Shown in pieces: positions 31,839-43,844 of a stretch of 64,000 nt of DNA. The notes under the pieces were generated by a model, which saw only the letters and a program-made list of their open reading frames with translations, was not told where the DNA came from and did no database searches. The translations under genes and the position numbers were made by a program. The DNA lies in contig JAHLJT010009419.1 in NCBI GenBank assembly GCA_031308135.1, positions 179,522,739 through 179,586,738 of the forward strand, read 5' to 3'. Each line of letters begins with the position of its first letter. Position 1 is the first letter of the stretch. The DNA is from Acheta domesticus (lineage: Eukaryota > Arthropoda > Insecta > Orthoptera > Gryllidae).

Positions 31839-32447
31839 TTAGTTTTCCACAGACCATATGCCTTTACCCAACTTACATATGTTAGTCACTTGCACAGTCA
31901 CTCCCCGCTTCAACAATACTGTATCTCTGCCTAAGGTTATCACGCTCACCCGAGGGCACTTCCGTTGTTTAAACTCCCAATGCGATTCTGCTAGTTTGCA
32001 CTCAAACCTGCCCCCGGTGGTCTTGCCACTATCACCTTGCATCCGGCGTCTACCTCTTCGCTGCACTGCGTGACGTTTTACCTCGTACTGATTGTTATTA
32101 TTAATGCTGCACTTCCTACTACCATCGCTTCGTACATTTACCATTTCTTTTCTGTCACGCCTTACGCGAATTGCCTTCTTTCTAACAACTGTCCTTACAC
32201 CTGCTTTAACTATAAACTGCACTGGCACTTTACATACCTTTCTACTGTTTACTTGTTCCCTATTTTGCTCTGCATAATTCACATAACTAATTACAACACC
32301 ACTGTCATTTTCCTCCGTTGCCAGAATTTCCTCATAACTGTCATCACAACTAAGTACAATATTACTATCCTTTTCTTTCGTTGCAACCACTTCGTCATAA
32401 CTGCTATCATAACTAATTACAATATCACTATCATTATTTTCATACAT
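31839..32447 (-). pseudogene. Unrecognised C-terminal ORF of the truncated LTR element
   Basis: 202 codons. The N-terminal part is acidic with three repeats of the form DSxIVxSxDxSYDEVxATxE. The middle is basic (VRKKAIRVRRDRKE, RRGRRRMQGD) and the end is LLKRGVTVQVTNICKLGKG. I do not recognise the family. Its position just before a purine tract and LTR suggests the 3' tail of a polyprotein, or a late ORF. Its ATG overlaps the junction with the non-LTR element, so the true start is lost. Confidence 0.5.
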
Positions 32448-33939
32448 GGTCGTATTTCCTTAAATCAAAAATAAACCGTACGCATGCGTTCTGGGTTACT
32501 TGAAGTTTACGTTGTAATTTAAATGTCATGTTGGTCAGAAGAAAGTCACAATAGTCGAAATGTGGCATAATAAAAGATTTGATGAGAGTCTCACGTCTGC
32601 TAAATGGTAAAAGTGTTCGTAGGAGTTTCAGGGAATGCATTGAGGCAAAAACTTTACGGCAGGTTGAATCAGCTGAGGGTGTTGTCGATAAGCATACCTA
32701 GGTTTTTGACTTCTGAACACCAAGGTAGAACGGTGTCATTAATATAAATTTTAGGCAGAGCAGCAGATGAGATTTTATTCATAGTGCTTTTCTAACTGAT
32801 AATCATGCACTGTGACTTATTTGGGTTTAACTGTAAGCCTAGGGACGCTGCCCAGTTGTTCAGTGTTCTCAAATCTTCATTAATTTTTTGTGCGAGTGAG
32901 AAGAGGTGAGACGGGTGACCGCTTAGGTATATCTGAAGATCATCCGCATACATTTGATGACCACAATATTTAAGCGCATTACCTTCGTCATTTACATAGA
33001 TTAAGAAGGCCAGTGGCCCTAACATAGTACCTTGAGCAACTCCGCGGTTAAGTACCAAGCCACTTGAACTGCGGCTACCGGATACCACTCTTTGGGTCCT
33101 TGAAGTTAAGTAATTGAGAAACCATGTACGTGTCTGCTGTGCGAATCCCATGATTTTTAGTTTTGCGAGCAAGATGTCAGGATCTACGGAATCGAATGCT
33201 TTGCTGAAATCCAAAAGAATCAAAATAGTTATATTACTGTCATCTATTGCTTTTCTGGGCGTCTTCAATAACGTTTAGTAGCGCGGTTCCAGTATTCCTG
33301 CCGGAACGTAAATCTGATTGCTGATCATTTAAAAGTGATTTTTTGGAGATACTGTTCAGTTTGCTTCCGGACGACTTTTTCGAGTACTTTAGAGATAGTT
33401 GGGAGTATGCTTATTGGGCGGTATTCAATAGTGTTTTTGTTTGATGGTGTTTTGGGAATAGGATGCACGAGCGCAGTCTTTCAAGATAAAGGGTATTGTC
33501 CGCTCATTAGTGAGAAATTTATTATTTCGGTGATGATTGGGTAAATCACATCTAGGCTATTTTTTAGCAGTTTGGCATTGATACCATCGGAACCTGAAGC
33601 ATTTGATTTGAGACTTTGAACGATCTTGATTACATGCTCATGTTCAACGGACGAAAAGAAAAATTCGTCTTTGGATTTTGTTTCTGAGTTTTGGAGAAAC
33701 GCGAGATATTGCTTTTTCAAGTTACTGTCAAATGAAGGAACGTTATTTATAAAACAATGATTTAGTGATTCTAAGGAGATATACGTGTCAATTTGGGGAT
33801 GAGATTTGCCTATTCCTAGATACGAGTATTTCAGACTTTTCCAAATCGTTCTCGAGTCGCGGGTTCTGCCAAAGGTGGCGTGGTTGTATTTAATTTTAGC
33901 GTTGCGGCATTTCTGCGTGACTAAATTTCTGTCTTTCAT
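32448..33939 (-). pseudogene. Non-LTR retrotransposon ORF2, reverse transcriptase region
   Basis: In order on the minus strand: a pre-RT block ending SNASGSDGINAKLLKNSL, an RT core with LLDFSKAFDSVDPDIL, GVAQGTMLGPLAFLIYVND and YADD (32939-32950), then a thumb region ending TQNACVRFIFDL. It copies element RNA at the nicked target (TPRT). It is inactive, with TGA or TAG stops near 33479, 32790 and 32670 and shifts near 33245 and 33310. The clade looks CR1/Jockey-like. It is cut at 32448 by the LTR fragment. Confidence 0.88.
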
Positions 33940-35089
33940 TTTGTATTTTTAAGTAGTTCGCATTTAGTTTTACGGAAAATAGCATGCACTGCATCTCTAT
34001 CTTTCATTAAATTTCGAATTTCATCGGTTAACCATGGTGCAGGTGAACGAGTTACGCGCGATATTTTTAAAGGTGCGTGCCGATCATAGAGCTGTGTAAC
34101 TAAGTTAGTGAAAATCGCAACTGTAGCGTCCAGTGATTCTTCTTCGTGCACAAGGTACCAAGGAAGTGTCAATCCATCTATATTAAATGCTTGTTTATTG
34201 AATTTTGAAAAATCGCGGTATTCGATTATGTGAGGTGAGTATTTAGGGCACTTCAGGTTGTAAACAAGATAAATTAGATCGTGTTTTGAAATCCCAGGAA
34301 CCGGAAATTGACCGTGATTTCGAACCTTGTTTATATTAGACACTATAATATGATCGATCCAAGTTTCCGTGCTCTTTGAATGGTGTGTTGGTGCTAGAGG
34401 TAATATTTCGAGGCACATGCTGTGAAAAAAACGCTTAAACTGCTCTGCAGAGGGGGAGTCTTTTAATAAATTATGATTAAAGTCACCCATTACAATGACA
34501 TGCTCATAAGGACTGATCGCAGATGCAAAGGTTTCATCCAAAGTATCTATGCTGTCAGTCTTAGGAGGTAAATATATGACAGCCAAGGACATTTTTTTCC
34601 TAAGACTCCAACTTCGATAAAGAGATATTCACTACGTAGGCAGTCCGTATTTGTTGAAGATAGTACAAGTTTGTGCCTAAGATCGTCGCGAAAGTATATA
34701 CCGACACCTCCACCATGCGCGGCGACGCTGGCCTTCCGATCAGCTCTTATCAGACGGTACCCTGACATTGCTACTAGCGCGGAATTGAGAAAACGCTTCA
34801 ACCAGGTTTCGCTGATGAGAAGCGCATGAAAACGGTGTTTAAATATTATTAAAACGGTGGTTAGGTTTTTTTTTGTTACTTCGTCGAAATGACAGGGAAG
34901 AGACTGGGCATTTAAATGTGCGACATGCAGGCAGGGGGAGCGAGGATTAGTTTTATTTGTAGAGCCACACTCATGGAAGGTCGGGGAAAGGTTCCGGGCA
35001 CCCACAGGTAAAAGGTTACAGGATGTGAGGGGGAGAAGGTAGGTAGCATTTACAGAGGGTTTGCGGTGGGAAAGTTGGGAGAAGAACAA
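33936..35089 (-). pseudogene. Non-LTR retrotransposon ORF2, APE-type endonuclease
   Basis: Two overlapping frames carry the exonuclease-endonuclease-phosphatase landmarks: HLNAQSL (metal-binding N), ISETWL (catalytic E), GGGVGIYFRD, VMGDFNHNLL (D and N), TWIDHIIV and the terminal SKHDLI (S.HD). The enzyme nicks the target to start reverse transcription. The frame break at about 34590 lies in an A run on the coding strand. A second at about 33945 joins it to the RT region, also in an A run. The N-terminus at 35089 includes residues upstream of the fold. Confidence 0.88.
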
Positions 35090-35171
35090 AGGAAGGAGAA
35101 TTTCCGGAAAAAATCCGAAAATGGCCGTGGCAGAGAGAAGTAGAGTGAGGGGTGGAAAGGTGGGGGCGCTC

Positions 35172-35838
35172 CTACGCTAGGCATGAAATTGCCAGCTGAG
35201 CCCTGGTTTGCACCCGGGAACGACCTTTACCGTGTTTGGTGCCGTCTTCTGTCCATACGTTGCGGAGGCTAAAGCGGTCGATGGCAGCTTGCAGTAAAAC
35301 CAGGCGCGATTTCGTGAGGTCCTCACGAATCGTCATCCCCGTTTGCTTCAGCAGCCGTTTCGAGCGGAACATTTCGTTGCGTTTTCTGTAACTTACAAAT
35401 TTAACAATTATGGGTCTCTTTTACCAGTTACTTGCCGACCTACTCGGTGGCTCCTATCTGTGTCTTGTAGGCTTAAGTTTACACTTATCTTGTTTGCAAC
35501 TTTCTCGATGACCAGTCTGTCGGTGGCTTCATTTTCGGTTTCTTCCACGCCGAATATCCGCAAGCAGTTTCGGCGTGAGTACATCTCGAGCTGGTCAACC
35601 TTTTCCTCTAACTGAGATTTCAGGTTTAAAATCTCACGGTCACGTTCCGCCAATTTATTTGTAACCCTGCCACAAGATCAGAATTGAAGTTCATCGATTC
35701 TTCGAGTTGCTTTGCGACAAGCTCAGTAAGCACTGATGCCAAAGAGCGTAAGAAAGTAGGCGATATTACAGCCTTATCTAGTGCCTCGTTTACTTGCACC
35801 GTGATTTTGGTCTCAAGATCATTGCTCTTCGTCTTCCT
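35172..35838 (-). pseudogene. Non-LTR retrotransposon ORF1 (coiled coil plus RRM-like)
   Basis: It starts with a helical region (VNEALDKAVISPTFLRS, LVAKQLEESMNFN), then a heptad segment (REILNLKSQLEEKVDQLEMY) followed by SRRNCLRIFGV. After that come DRSHRVGR and, after a shift near 35400, FRSKRLLKQTGMTIREDLTKSR. This is the order of transposase_22/L1-type ORF1 proteins (trimerising coil, RRM, C-terminal domain) that bind element RNA. It sits just upstream of ORF2 on the same strand. The 5' end near 35838 is approximate. Confidence 0.78.
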
Positions 35839-36426
35839 AAGAGAAAGAATTAGATAAAATCAGACAATGAGGAAAAGACACAAGGAGAGAAGATTGGTGG
35901 AGTAGTGGACGAGGAGTACAAAACTATTAATAGGAAAGAACCCAAATGAATTCTAGAAGGAAGAGATGAATATAGTTTCACTGAAAAACAGAGAAAGGCA
36001 AAATATACTTATATTTGCTGGCTTCTGCGGCGTAATTGGGTCGTTGGGTGCAAAAGGTGTAACGGTGACTACCTGCGAAAGAAACTACCTGCTGCCTAGC
36101 TCGGAGAGCCAAGGGACGATGCTTACACCTCGACGGTCATCCATAGACTGATGTGTGACTGAAGTGTGAAAATTGCGTAATTTTATTTCGAATTTCTTTC
36201 TGGATGTGTGTCTCATCGAATTCCAGCTCTTGAAATTACCAAACGCAATCATGATCAGTGGTAAACAAACACTTTTCGTATCAGTAATAAATTGGTAGCC
36301 CTTAAAGAGTTAACATATGAAATACTCTTAATACAATCATGTTTAATGGTAAGTGAAAACCGTTCTTTAATTGTGGCTAAATTTAATATACAAGTATAAA
36401 TAATAATAATAATCATTGTAGCATTC
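35839..36426. other. Intergenic, nothing recognised
   Basis: This may include the 5' UTR of the minus-strand retrotransposon. No other signal was found. Confidence 0.35.
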
Positions 36427-37250
36427 ACATACTTTGTGGTGCCTTTAGCCAAATACAGTTTCGGACTAGTGGACTGGACTGAGCAAGAGATTCGAATTAT
36501 GGATCGAAAAACCAGAAAATTGCTAACAATGCATCATGTTGCCCACCCCCGAGCTGATGTACATAGACTTCATATGTCACGTAAGGAAGGAGGAAGAGGT
36601 CTCAGGCAGATTGATGCCTCCTGGCACAACGCAATAGTCGGGATGGGAAACTATGTAGACAGTCATCAAGATGACCCTCTAATGAGGCAGGACATGAAAT
36701 CTGACCGAAGAATGGGAAACAGGCATTGTTAGTGTAGCAAGAAGCATTGCGAAGAAAACTAGGCAAGACACGTCGAATAACACAGACACTGAACTTCTGA
36801 TGCTGCTAAACATGAAGTGTGAGACACAAAAAATGTTAAAGAAATCGTGGAGAGACAAACCACTCCACGGACAATACCTAAAAAGAATGGACAAGGTGCA
36901 GATCATTAAAGATCAATCATTTATATGGCTTGAAAGGGGAAGAATGAAATCAGAATCGGAAGCACTTGTAATAACTGCCCAAGATCAGGCCTTGAGAACA
37001 CGACATTACGATAAAGCGATTCTCAAAATTTCCCAAGATCCTCAATGCCGCATTCGGCAGAAACACGTTGAAACCATTGATCATATTATCTCAGATTGTC
37101 CAATCCTAGCAAAGACCGAATACTTGAAAAGACACGACAGGGCATGTAGTTACCTCCACTGACAGATCTGTACCGCCCCCACGAATTTACAACTCTGGTA
37201 TTTTTATTCCATTAAATTAATCAACAGCTAGGTTTTGAAAATGTTTATTT
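36427..37250 (+). pseudogene. Non-LTR reverse transcriptase C-terminal fragment, different family
   Basis: Two frames on the plus strand: 36427-36732 carries FGLVDWTEQEIRIMDRKTRKL then LTMHHVAHPRADVHRL and RKEGGRGL. After a shift near 36710, 36800-37162 carries TRHYDKAIL and CRIRQKHVETIDHIISDCP. This is the region after the thumb, with the cysteine-histidine motif, of a retrotransposon family widespread in insects and cnidarians. The second C of the expected CxxC is lost (C-R-I-R). A TGA at 37160 interrupts it and short homology continues to about 37250. The palm and fingers are missing, so it is a 5'-truncated fragment. Confidence 0.78.
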
Positions 37251-37562
37251 CAACAATAATGGCTTTCATTTTTTATTAAGAACAAATGATAGCGACGAGT
37301 GTTTCAAAAATTCTCATTATGAGAACTGTTCGCTCCCGCATGACAGAAATTATTTTACATCGAATAACGAGAGACAGGTTTGAAATAATAGTCCTGCCGT
37401 CGAAATAACTACCCCTCACTCCTCTCGCATCCAATGAATTGGGGACTGAAGAAAACGTGCGCGGCTAATGCTTGCTTTCTCCTTCTCTGACTTGCCCGAA
37501 AAGTAAACAATCAAAACTTTTTGCGATATGGCATGAACGCGTTTAGTTACACCTATATTTAA

Positions 37563-38460
37563 CTAGTGGTGCTACAACAGCACTTACTTTCCCGTATTAG
37601 AGGAAACGGCTATATAGTACTGAAATATTGCACTTTGTGCGCTACTAACATCTTAGCTTACAACTCACTGTTTCCATCGCAGTGTTGTCAGAACTGTGTG
37701 AATTCTACAACTGCACAAAATTTAATACAAACGTTTTGTAAACCTATATTGGAAAAAGAAGCCTGATAACCTGGACAATATAGAAATGCCTTCCATAGGG
37801 CCATGATTAGAGAAGAGTATTTTAAAACCATGCAACAAATTCTCTACTCACTACAAATGCTACAGCATTTGGTACGAAAACTGAATATTTTTATGCAAAT
37901 ATCAACATAAATTAGACAATTATAACTCCTTTTCATACAGCTCCTTCAGGTCACAACAATGATACGCAATTCACAGAAATTCGCGAGCGCAAAGTGAATT
38001 CCATTGTTGCAGACCCTGCATTGTCAATATTCTGAGAGCTATTAATCCTTTTTACTTAATTCAAATATTTCAAAATAAACTATTTATAAAATATTAATGT
38101 GTAAGTGTATAACAAAAGTTCTAATGTAAGAAACGAAGAAAGAAATAATACACAAAATTGCCCATTCTAATTTACGACGCACCCAGCTGTCCGAAGCGCT
38201 GTAAATTTACAGCGGGCTATTATGTTTGTCACAAAATTATAGAAAAGCTACTCGTATTTTGAAAAAATTAAGCATGACCTTATTTGAAGATGTGGTTTTG
38301 ATAAATACATGTAATTCAGAAACAAATGTATTTTTAAAATTTTAGTTGTGAGAATACGACGAAAGCGAAGCGTAGTCCATTCCGAGCAGACTTTCGTTTG
38401 TCAGGAAATTATAGAAAAAACAACTCATATTTTCAAAAAATTCAACACGACCTTATTTGA
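37563..38460 (-). mobile_element. Family A Helitron-like copy A5, minus orientation
   Basis: It begins with CTAGTGGTGCTACAACAGCAC, preceded by A, then TTACTTTCCCGTATTA (the subterminal repeat). It is the A2/A4 subtype, with CACTGTTTCCATCGCAGTGTTG (one minisatellite unit) and GCGCTGTAAATTTACAGCGGGC. It joins copy A6 at about 38460 without a CTAG between them. Confidence 0.6.
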
Positions 38461-40038
38461 ATGGCACAGACTTTCCCGTATTAGTTTTCTATTTTCCTGC
38501 GTCTTCGCTAGCTATTCGGAATTGCCACATACTCTTTCTTGCCAGCTACCATCTATCATCGCCAAAAGTACATTTTTTTGTCATTTTCTTAATTTTTCGG
38601 TTTCCTATTGGTAGAAAAAGAGAAACATTAATTTTAAAATATTAAAGAACACAAAAACCTAGCCGTAAATGGCAATTTTCTTTTAAAAATTATGTGCCGT
38701 TTAAGAGAAAATGGCGTTTTAGCACTACTAAAAATGCGAAATTTGAAGCTCATTTTCACAGAAAATTTTTGAGTTTTCAAAATACTTTATTTGACGTTAT
38801 TTGAAGCACTTACACTCACAAATATAATCATCTTTACAAAGTGCGGATAATGTGCATATTAAAGATGTGAGAGATCTTTCAAAAAATTTACATTTATATA
38901 ATTTTTGAAAAAAACAAAAAAAAACTCAAAATAAACTTCACGCTATACTAATGAGTGTAATTAGCACTATCCGTTACAAAAGTTTCAAGAAAAAAATTGC
39001 AGCCATATACGAGAAAATGACGTTTGAGCATTTCTGAAAATGCCGAAATTTGAGCTACTTTTTACAGAAAACGGTAGTGTTTTCGAGAAACTTTACTTGA
39101 CATTATTTAAAGCTTATATACTCGTAAATATAATCATGTAAAAAAATCGCCGATAATGTAAATATTAACGACGTGAGAGACAAGTAAAAAATTTACATTT
39201 TAGTAATTTTTGAAAAAACCAACCGATAGACCAAAATGGCTTCTATGTCATTGATAGAGTACATTTACCACTATCCCTACCAAAAGTTTAAAGAAAAAAT
39301 TTGGAGCAGTTTTTGAGAAAATTTTGTTTTTGTAATTTTTTAAAATTGCACATATTGCACGCAATATTGCACGAAAACTACCAAAATTGTGAAAAACATT
39401 TACATGACCTTTATTAAAGAACTTAATATGCAGAACAAATTTTATTTGAAGAAAAAATCTCTATCTTCAATTTTGTAGTTGGAGAAAGACGCCGAAAAAA
39501 ATTCAAACTTTCACAATTTTCGAAAATTCAGAGCTGTACGTGAAAATCGGACCTATGCCATGTTAAAAAGTGTATTTTCCTCTATTCATACAAGAAATTT
39601 AAAGAAAAAATTTGGAGCCGTTTTTGAGAAAATGTTGAAAATCCCCGGGGGGCTTTATATAAAGTACCCCCAAATTTTAAAGAATCTTTTTCGAAATCAC
39701 AAAGTTTTAAATAGAATCAGATCGACTGGGGAATATCAATTTTGAAGAAAATCGACCGAACGGTTTAGGCGCTAGCGTTGACCACAGACGGACAGACGGA
39801 CGGAATGCCGTCAATCGATTTTTAAGTATAAAGAAGCAACAAATCATGGATTTTGACCACACCACGAGATAGAGGATTTTTTTCTTAATTTAGCAACTGG
39901 TTTTATCCACTTATTCGTTTTCACGGCCCGGCAATTAATTTTTTTCCGCCGAAAATTGGCCATTTTTTCGCGCAGCATTACATCTTTCCCTATACTACGT
40001 ATATCACTCCGTGTATACGTACGTATACGGGAAAGTAA
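38461..40038 (-). mobile_element. Family A Helitron-like copy A6, minus orientation, near full length
   Basis: It is the mirror image of A1. It starts in GGCACAGACTTTCCCGTATTAG and runs through the same AT-rich blocks to the microsatellite remnant CGGACAGACGGACGG (about 39787-39801). It then reaches GTGTAGCC-related sequence and ends with the 16-bp palindrome GTATACGTACGTATAC (40013-40028) and GGGAAAGTAA. The terminal hairpin and CTAG are missing, consistent with fusion to A5. Confidence 0.6.
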
Positions 40039-42836
40039 AAATTGAATACTCATTCTCATATTTCTTTCTTGATTTGTTGGATAACAACGTTTCTATAGCA
40101 GCATTTGCTGTTATTTCTATTGCCAAATCAGGACTATATTTACTCATGTGAAAAGTATGTACAAAGTCTGTTTCAATTGTTCTGCTTGTTGAGACTAGTG
40201 TCGCCACTTACAGGATAGAAAATTATGAATATTAAATGAAGCTTAGGTCGAAATTTCGCATTAATGTAACAATTTTTTACAAAGTGGATAAAACGTACTA
40301 TGTTCGTGTTGTAACATCTGATTACAATACACAGTTGGTTATCGAACTCGGCCTAACGGCCTCGATTGGCAATTTTCCAACCTCGTATTGTAAGCAGATG
40401 CTTTACAACATTTTTATCGTAAATAACCTTTCTTGATATGTCATAAGTATCAGGTATTGAAAATATTTTATGGGTAAAGTTTATTACCAATGTTTGTGGC
40501 ACGGTTTAAAATTGTTTGTATCAATGTTAGTCGGTTAAGTTAATTGTAAGTAGTTGAATTCAGTTAATGAAGATAATAAATGTCTGAAAATTCTCTTTAT
40601 TTTTTCCTGCATTCTAGGATAAAACTATTATAAGAACAGGTGTTTACGTAGTTCATAATATCACCTGAGTGTGTTATAGAGCTTTTAGTGCACCATTGTT
40701 GACATAATAATCATTTCGATAGAAGGGTGAATTATTATTTCTCACCAAAGTATACAAAGAATAAATGAAGCCTCTTCCCTGTTTCATTTTGCTCTTAACT
40801 GAGTATTTTCATATTCTAAACTGATTGTTTTCATATTTTGATAGAAGTATCAGCTATTATTTGTTGCCAGATGTACCCTCGGTCTCACAAAATATGGGGG
40901 ATGTCCTGAGCCGAACTTTACCTCCGTTTGCATACCCCTGCCCCGCCTATGGGATGGAGCTGACCAATCCGCTTTAGCTTTATTTCAGAGGGGCGGGACT
41001 ATTCATCGTGAACATTACAAAATGGCGGCAATCGCGAGTTTATATTATGGTAAATATTTGAAAGTAAATATTGAAGCAACGAACAGTTTTACATAAGTTG
41101 TAGTATATACATTTAATTACATAAATAAAGGCATGCAATTTCCTAGTAAACACACATTTCAAAATCAATTTTTATACGCCTTTTTCGCAAAAAATAAAAC
41201 TCGACAATGAGTAATAGGTTTCCATATCTACATTTCATCGTTTATTATAGTAATATTTAATATACAATGTAAATAATTTGTCACAGTAACCTGCCTAATC
41301 TAGTAATTTTATAAGAAAACATAAATAACTTTAAAAAATACGTTTTAGAGTCAGTTGCAAAACACGTCTCCGAGATAGCAGCTTTCAGTTGTGAATTACT
41401 TCGTTCGTTTTTCTGAAGACCAAATGCAAAAATTTTGTGTTGTTGCGGAACATGACTATTTTTATGAAAAATAATTTGGTATGTAAAATAATAAACAAAA
41501 TAAGAGTATTTAAAGTTCATTTAGTCAAAATGTAAGTTTTTAACTGCAGACATTATTAGGAAGTGCAGGTTTAAGCAAACGAAAGAGGTCTGATCTTTTA
41601 TTTTGGGGATCAGAATTATTTCACGTCAGAATAACGTAAGACTGATTGCATTTTACATGGTGTTCTTCAGCGAGAACATTACATATCATATGTGATACCT
41701 CATCTTTGAGTAATTTTACGTGAGAATAAGGAACGAGATATGATTCTTATAAAATATTTTAAATCTGAATGTTTGCAAAGCAAGAAACTCCAACTTTAGT
41801 CTATTGCGTAATCACTTAGGATATACACACATCAATATAATGTGTAATTTACACGTAATTTATGTTTTATTTACAACCCAAAGCAATGGACTTAAAGTAC
41901 AAGAATTTGTATTTTCACGTTACGATATTTTTATTTTCGGAAGACGAGCAATGCACACAATGACATGCATTTCACAAGACCTTGGAATTAAATCGTGTTA
42001 CACCCACTTCTTCTAGATAAGCAAACATACGCAAACACTGTTTTCCCTAATCCATAAAAGATCACTAAAGAAACACATAAAACATAAAACATTTCAAAAT
42101 TGTAATTGTCAATATTGTTTTTAAATTTTGTAAAATTTCGGAAAGTTAATATAATATATGGAATACAAATAGGGATCCTCTCTGTAAAATATCGTTGCAA
42201 AATTCAATTTTGCTCTTTTTTATATTTTTTTATATTTTTTACATTTTTTACATTTTATAGAAAATTGCCAATTCTGTTATTGGATTTTATATGTCCACTA
42301 ACGTATTTTTAGTGATATTGCATTGCATATTTATAATTTTTGTTTTTTTGAATTTTTAATAAATATTGTAAACAATATAACCAATTACATTTTTAAACTA
42401 TTTTGAGTTGGGGAAAATATCAAACAAGTTAAATGTATTTATAAAATAATTTAAGTAAAGTACTATAAAATAAATTCAAGTTGATTCTTTAAATTATAAT
42501 AAAAAGATGTCTTATTGTTGAAATGGGATATATAATGCAACGCTCTAAAATGAACTCCCTATTGATTGATAGTTTATGTTCATCATTTAATACGCAAGTC
42601 GGCGTTAAAGGCCTGGAAGAAGGAAAACTGTGTGTTATCGCTGTTGGCTTTGCGACCAAATATTCAGGGTTACCAATGCATTTCTCGTAAGTCTGCGGGT
42701 TCCGAAACTGATATTTCAACATTAACTTGAAAACACATTTTGCATATCAAGAGATAGAAATGATGGAGTTTTCAAACGCTGTCTTTTGAATACTCATCAA
42801 TAGTCCTACTGACAATTGTAATTAGATTTTCGGTCA
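40039..42836. other. Largest stretch without recognisable repeats
   Basis: AT-rich with only short ORFs. There is no exon that I can support. A GC-rich promoter-like patch lies at 40890-41045 (listed separately). T-rich simple sequence (TTTTATATTTTTTTACATT) lies near 42210-42255. Confidence 0.45.
40890..41045 (+). promoter_or_regulatory. Promoter-like GC-rich patch
   Basis: Within AT-rich DNA this patch has CCCCGCCT and AGGGGCGGGAC (GC boxes in inverted pairing), GACCAATCCG (CCAAT box) and, 30 bases later, AAAATGGCGGC, the YY1/Pho-type element often placed at transcription starts. I see no adjacent ORF, so a transcript here would begin with an untranslated exon. This reading is inferred from motif content only. 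Confidence 0.3.
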
Positions 42837-43690
42837 TTTATTTATTTATTTGTCAAAAAACAGTAAAAACTGTATATGTAAAACTCATAAATAAATAGAC
42901 AAGGCAATGGTAAGATTCCCAGCTCAATGAAAAGAGGCTTGCAGGAATCACGTGGAAGGCATTTTTTCATTATTCGAATAATTTTCTTTTGCAATCTGAA
43001 AGTCTGAATACTACAGGATGAGCTTCCCCAGAATATTATGCCATATCTCAGGCGGGAATGCACATTTGCAAAATAAACACAACGAGCTGCATGAAGGCTG
43101 ACAGAATTTGAAAGAATTCTGAATGCGTAGCATAATGAACTTAATTTGGTGTTTAATTCTGTTATATGTACATTCCATTTGAGGTTTGATTGAATTGAAA
43201 GACCTAAAACTTTTGTTGCCTCAACATTAGCTAATTGCATATTGTTCATTTTCAATGGAACATGCGATTTCCGATTTGAGATGCAAAAATGCATTGAAAC
43301 AGTTTTTCTTTCGTTAACAATTAATTTATTATTATTAAACCAATTTGAAACTTCTGAAATTGTACTATTTACTGCTTCTTTTTTGCAAAGAACATTCGTG
43401 TCATCAGCAAACAGAACCGTTCTTCCATTTTTAAAAGACGAGGGCATATCGTTTACATATAACAGAAAGAGAATAGGACCTAAGATCGAACCTTGCGGGA
43501 CCCCATGCTCAATTGGCAAAGAATTGGAAATATAAGTATGTAATGTCCTTTCCTGCCAGTATGGTATTCTAATCTTTGAGTCCGATGTTTAAGGTAAGAA
43601 GTTATCCAATCTAGGGCAATACCACGAATTCCATAAGAAGGTAATTTTGAGAGCAAGATCTTATGGTCAATATGGTCAATATTCGTCGAT
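42837..43690 (-). pseudogene. Non-LTR reverse transcriptase fragment (CR1/Jockey-like)
   Basis: On the minus strand: DHIDHKILLSKLPSYGIRG, a shift near 43540, then GVPQGSILGPILFLLYVNDM, FADD (43400-43411), and a thumb region with VLGLSIQSNLKW and LRYGIIFWG. The frame stops directly before an (AAAT)n tail at 42837-42852, so it is 5'-truncated with a genuine 3' end typical of target-primed insertion. The RT core from motif A onwards is otherwise open for 225 codons. No endonuclease is present. Confidence 0.85.
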
Positions 43691-43844
43691 AAAATGCCGT
43701 TCTCTTACTAGTGAATTATGTGATTCCTAATGTGAAAGACATTATTTAGGAATGTTATTGGTGGGTCGAAAATATGTTTTAATCGCGGAATTCACATAAT
43801 CCATTGGTGCAACTTACAACCTTTACAAATGTAAATGGTACCCC

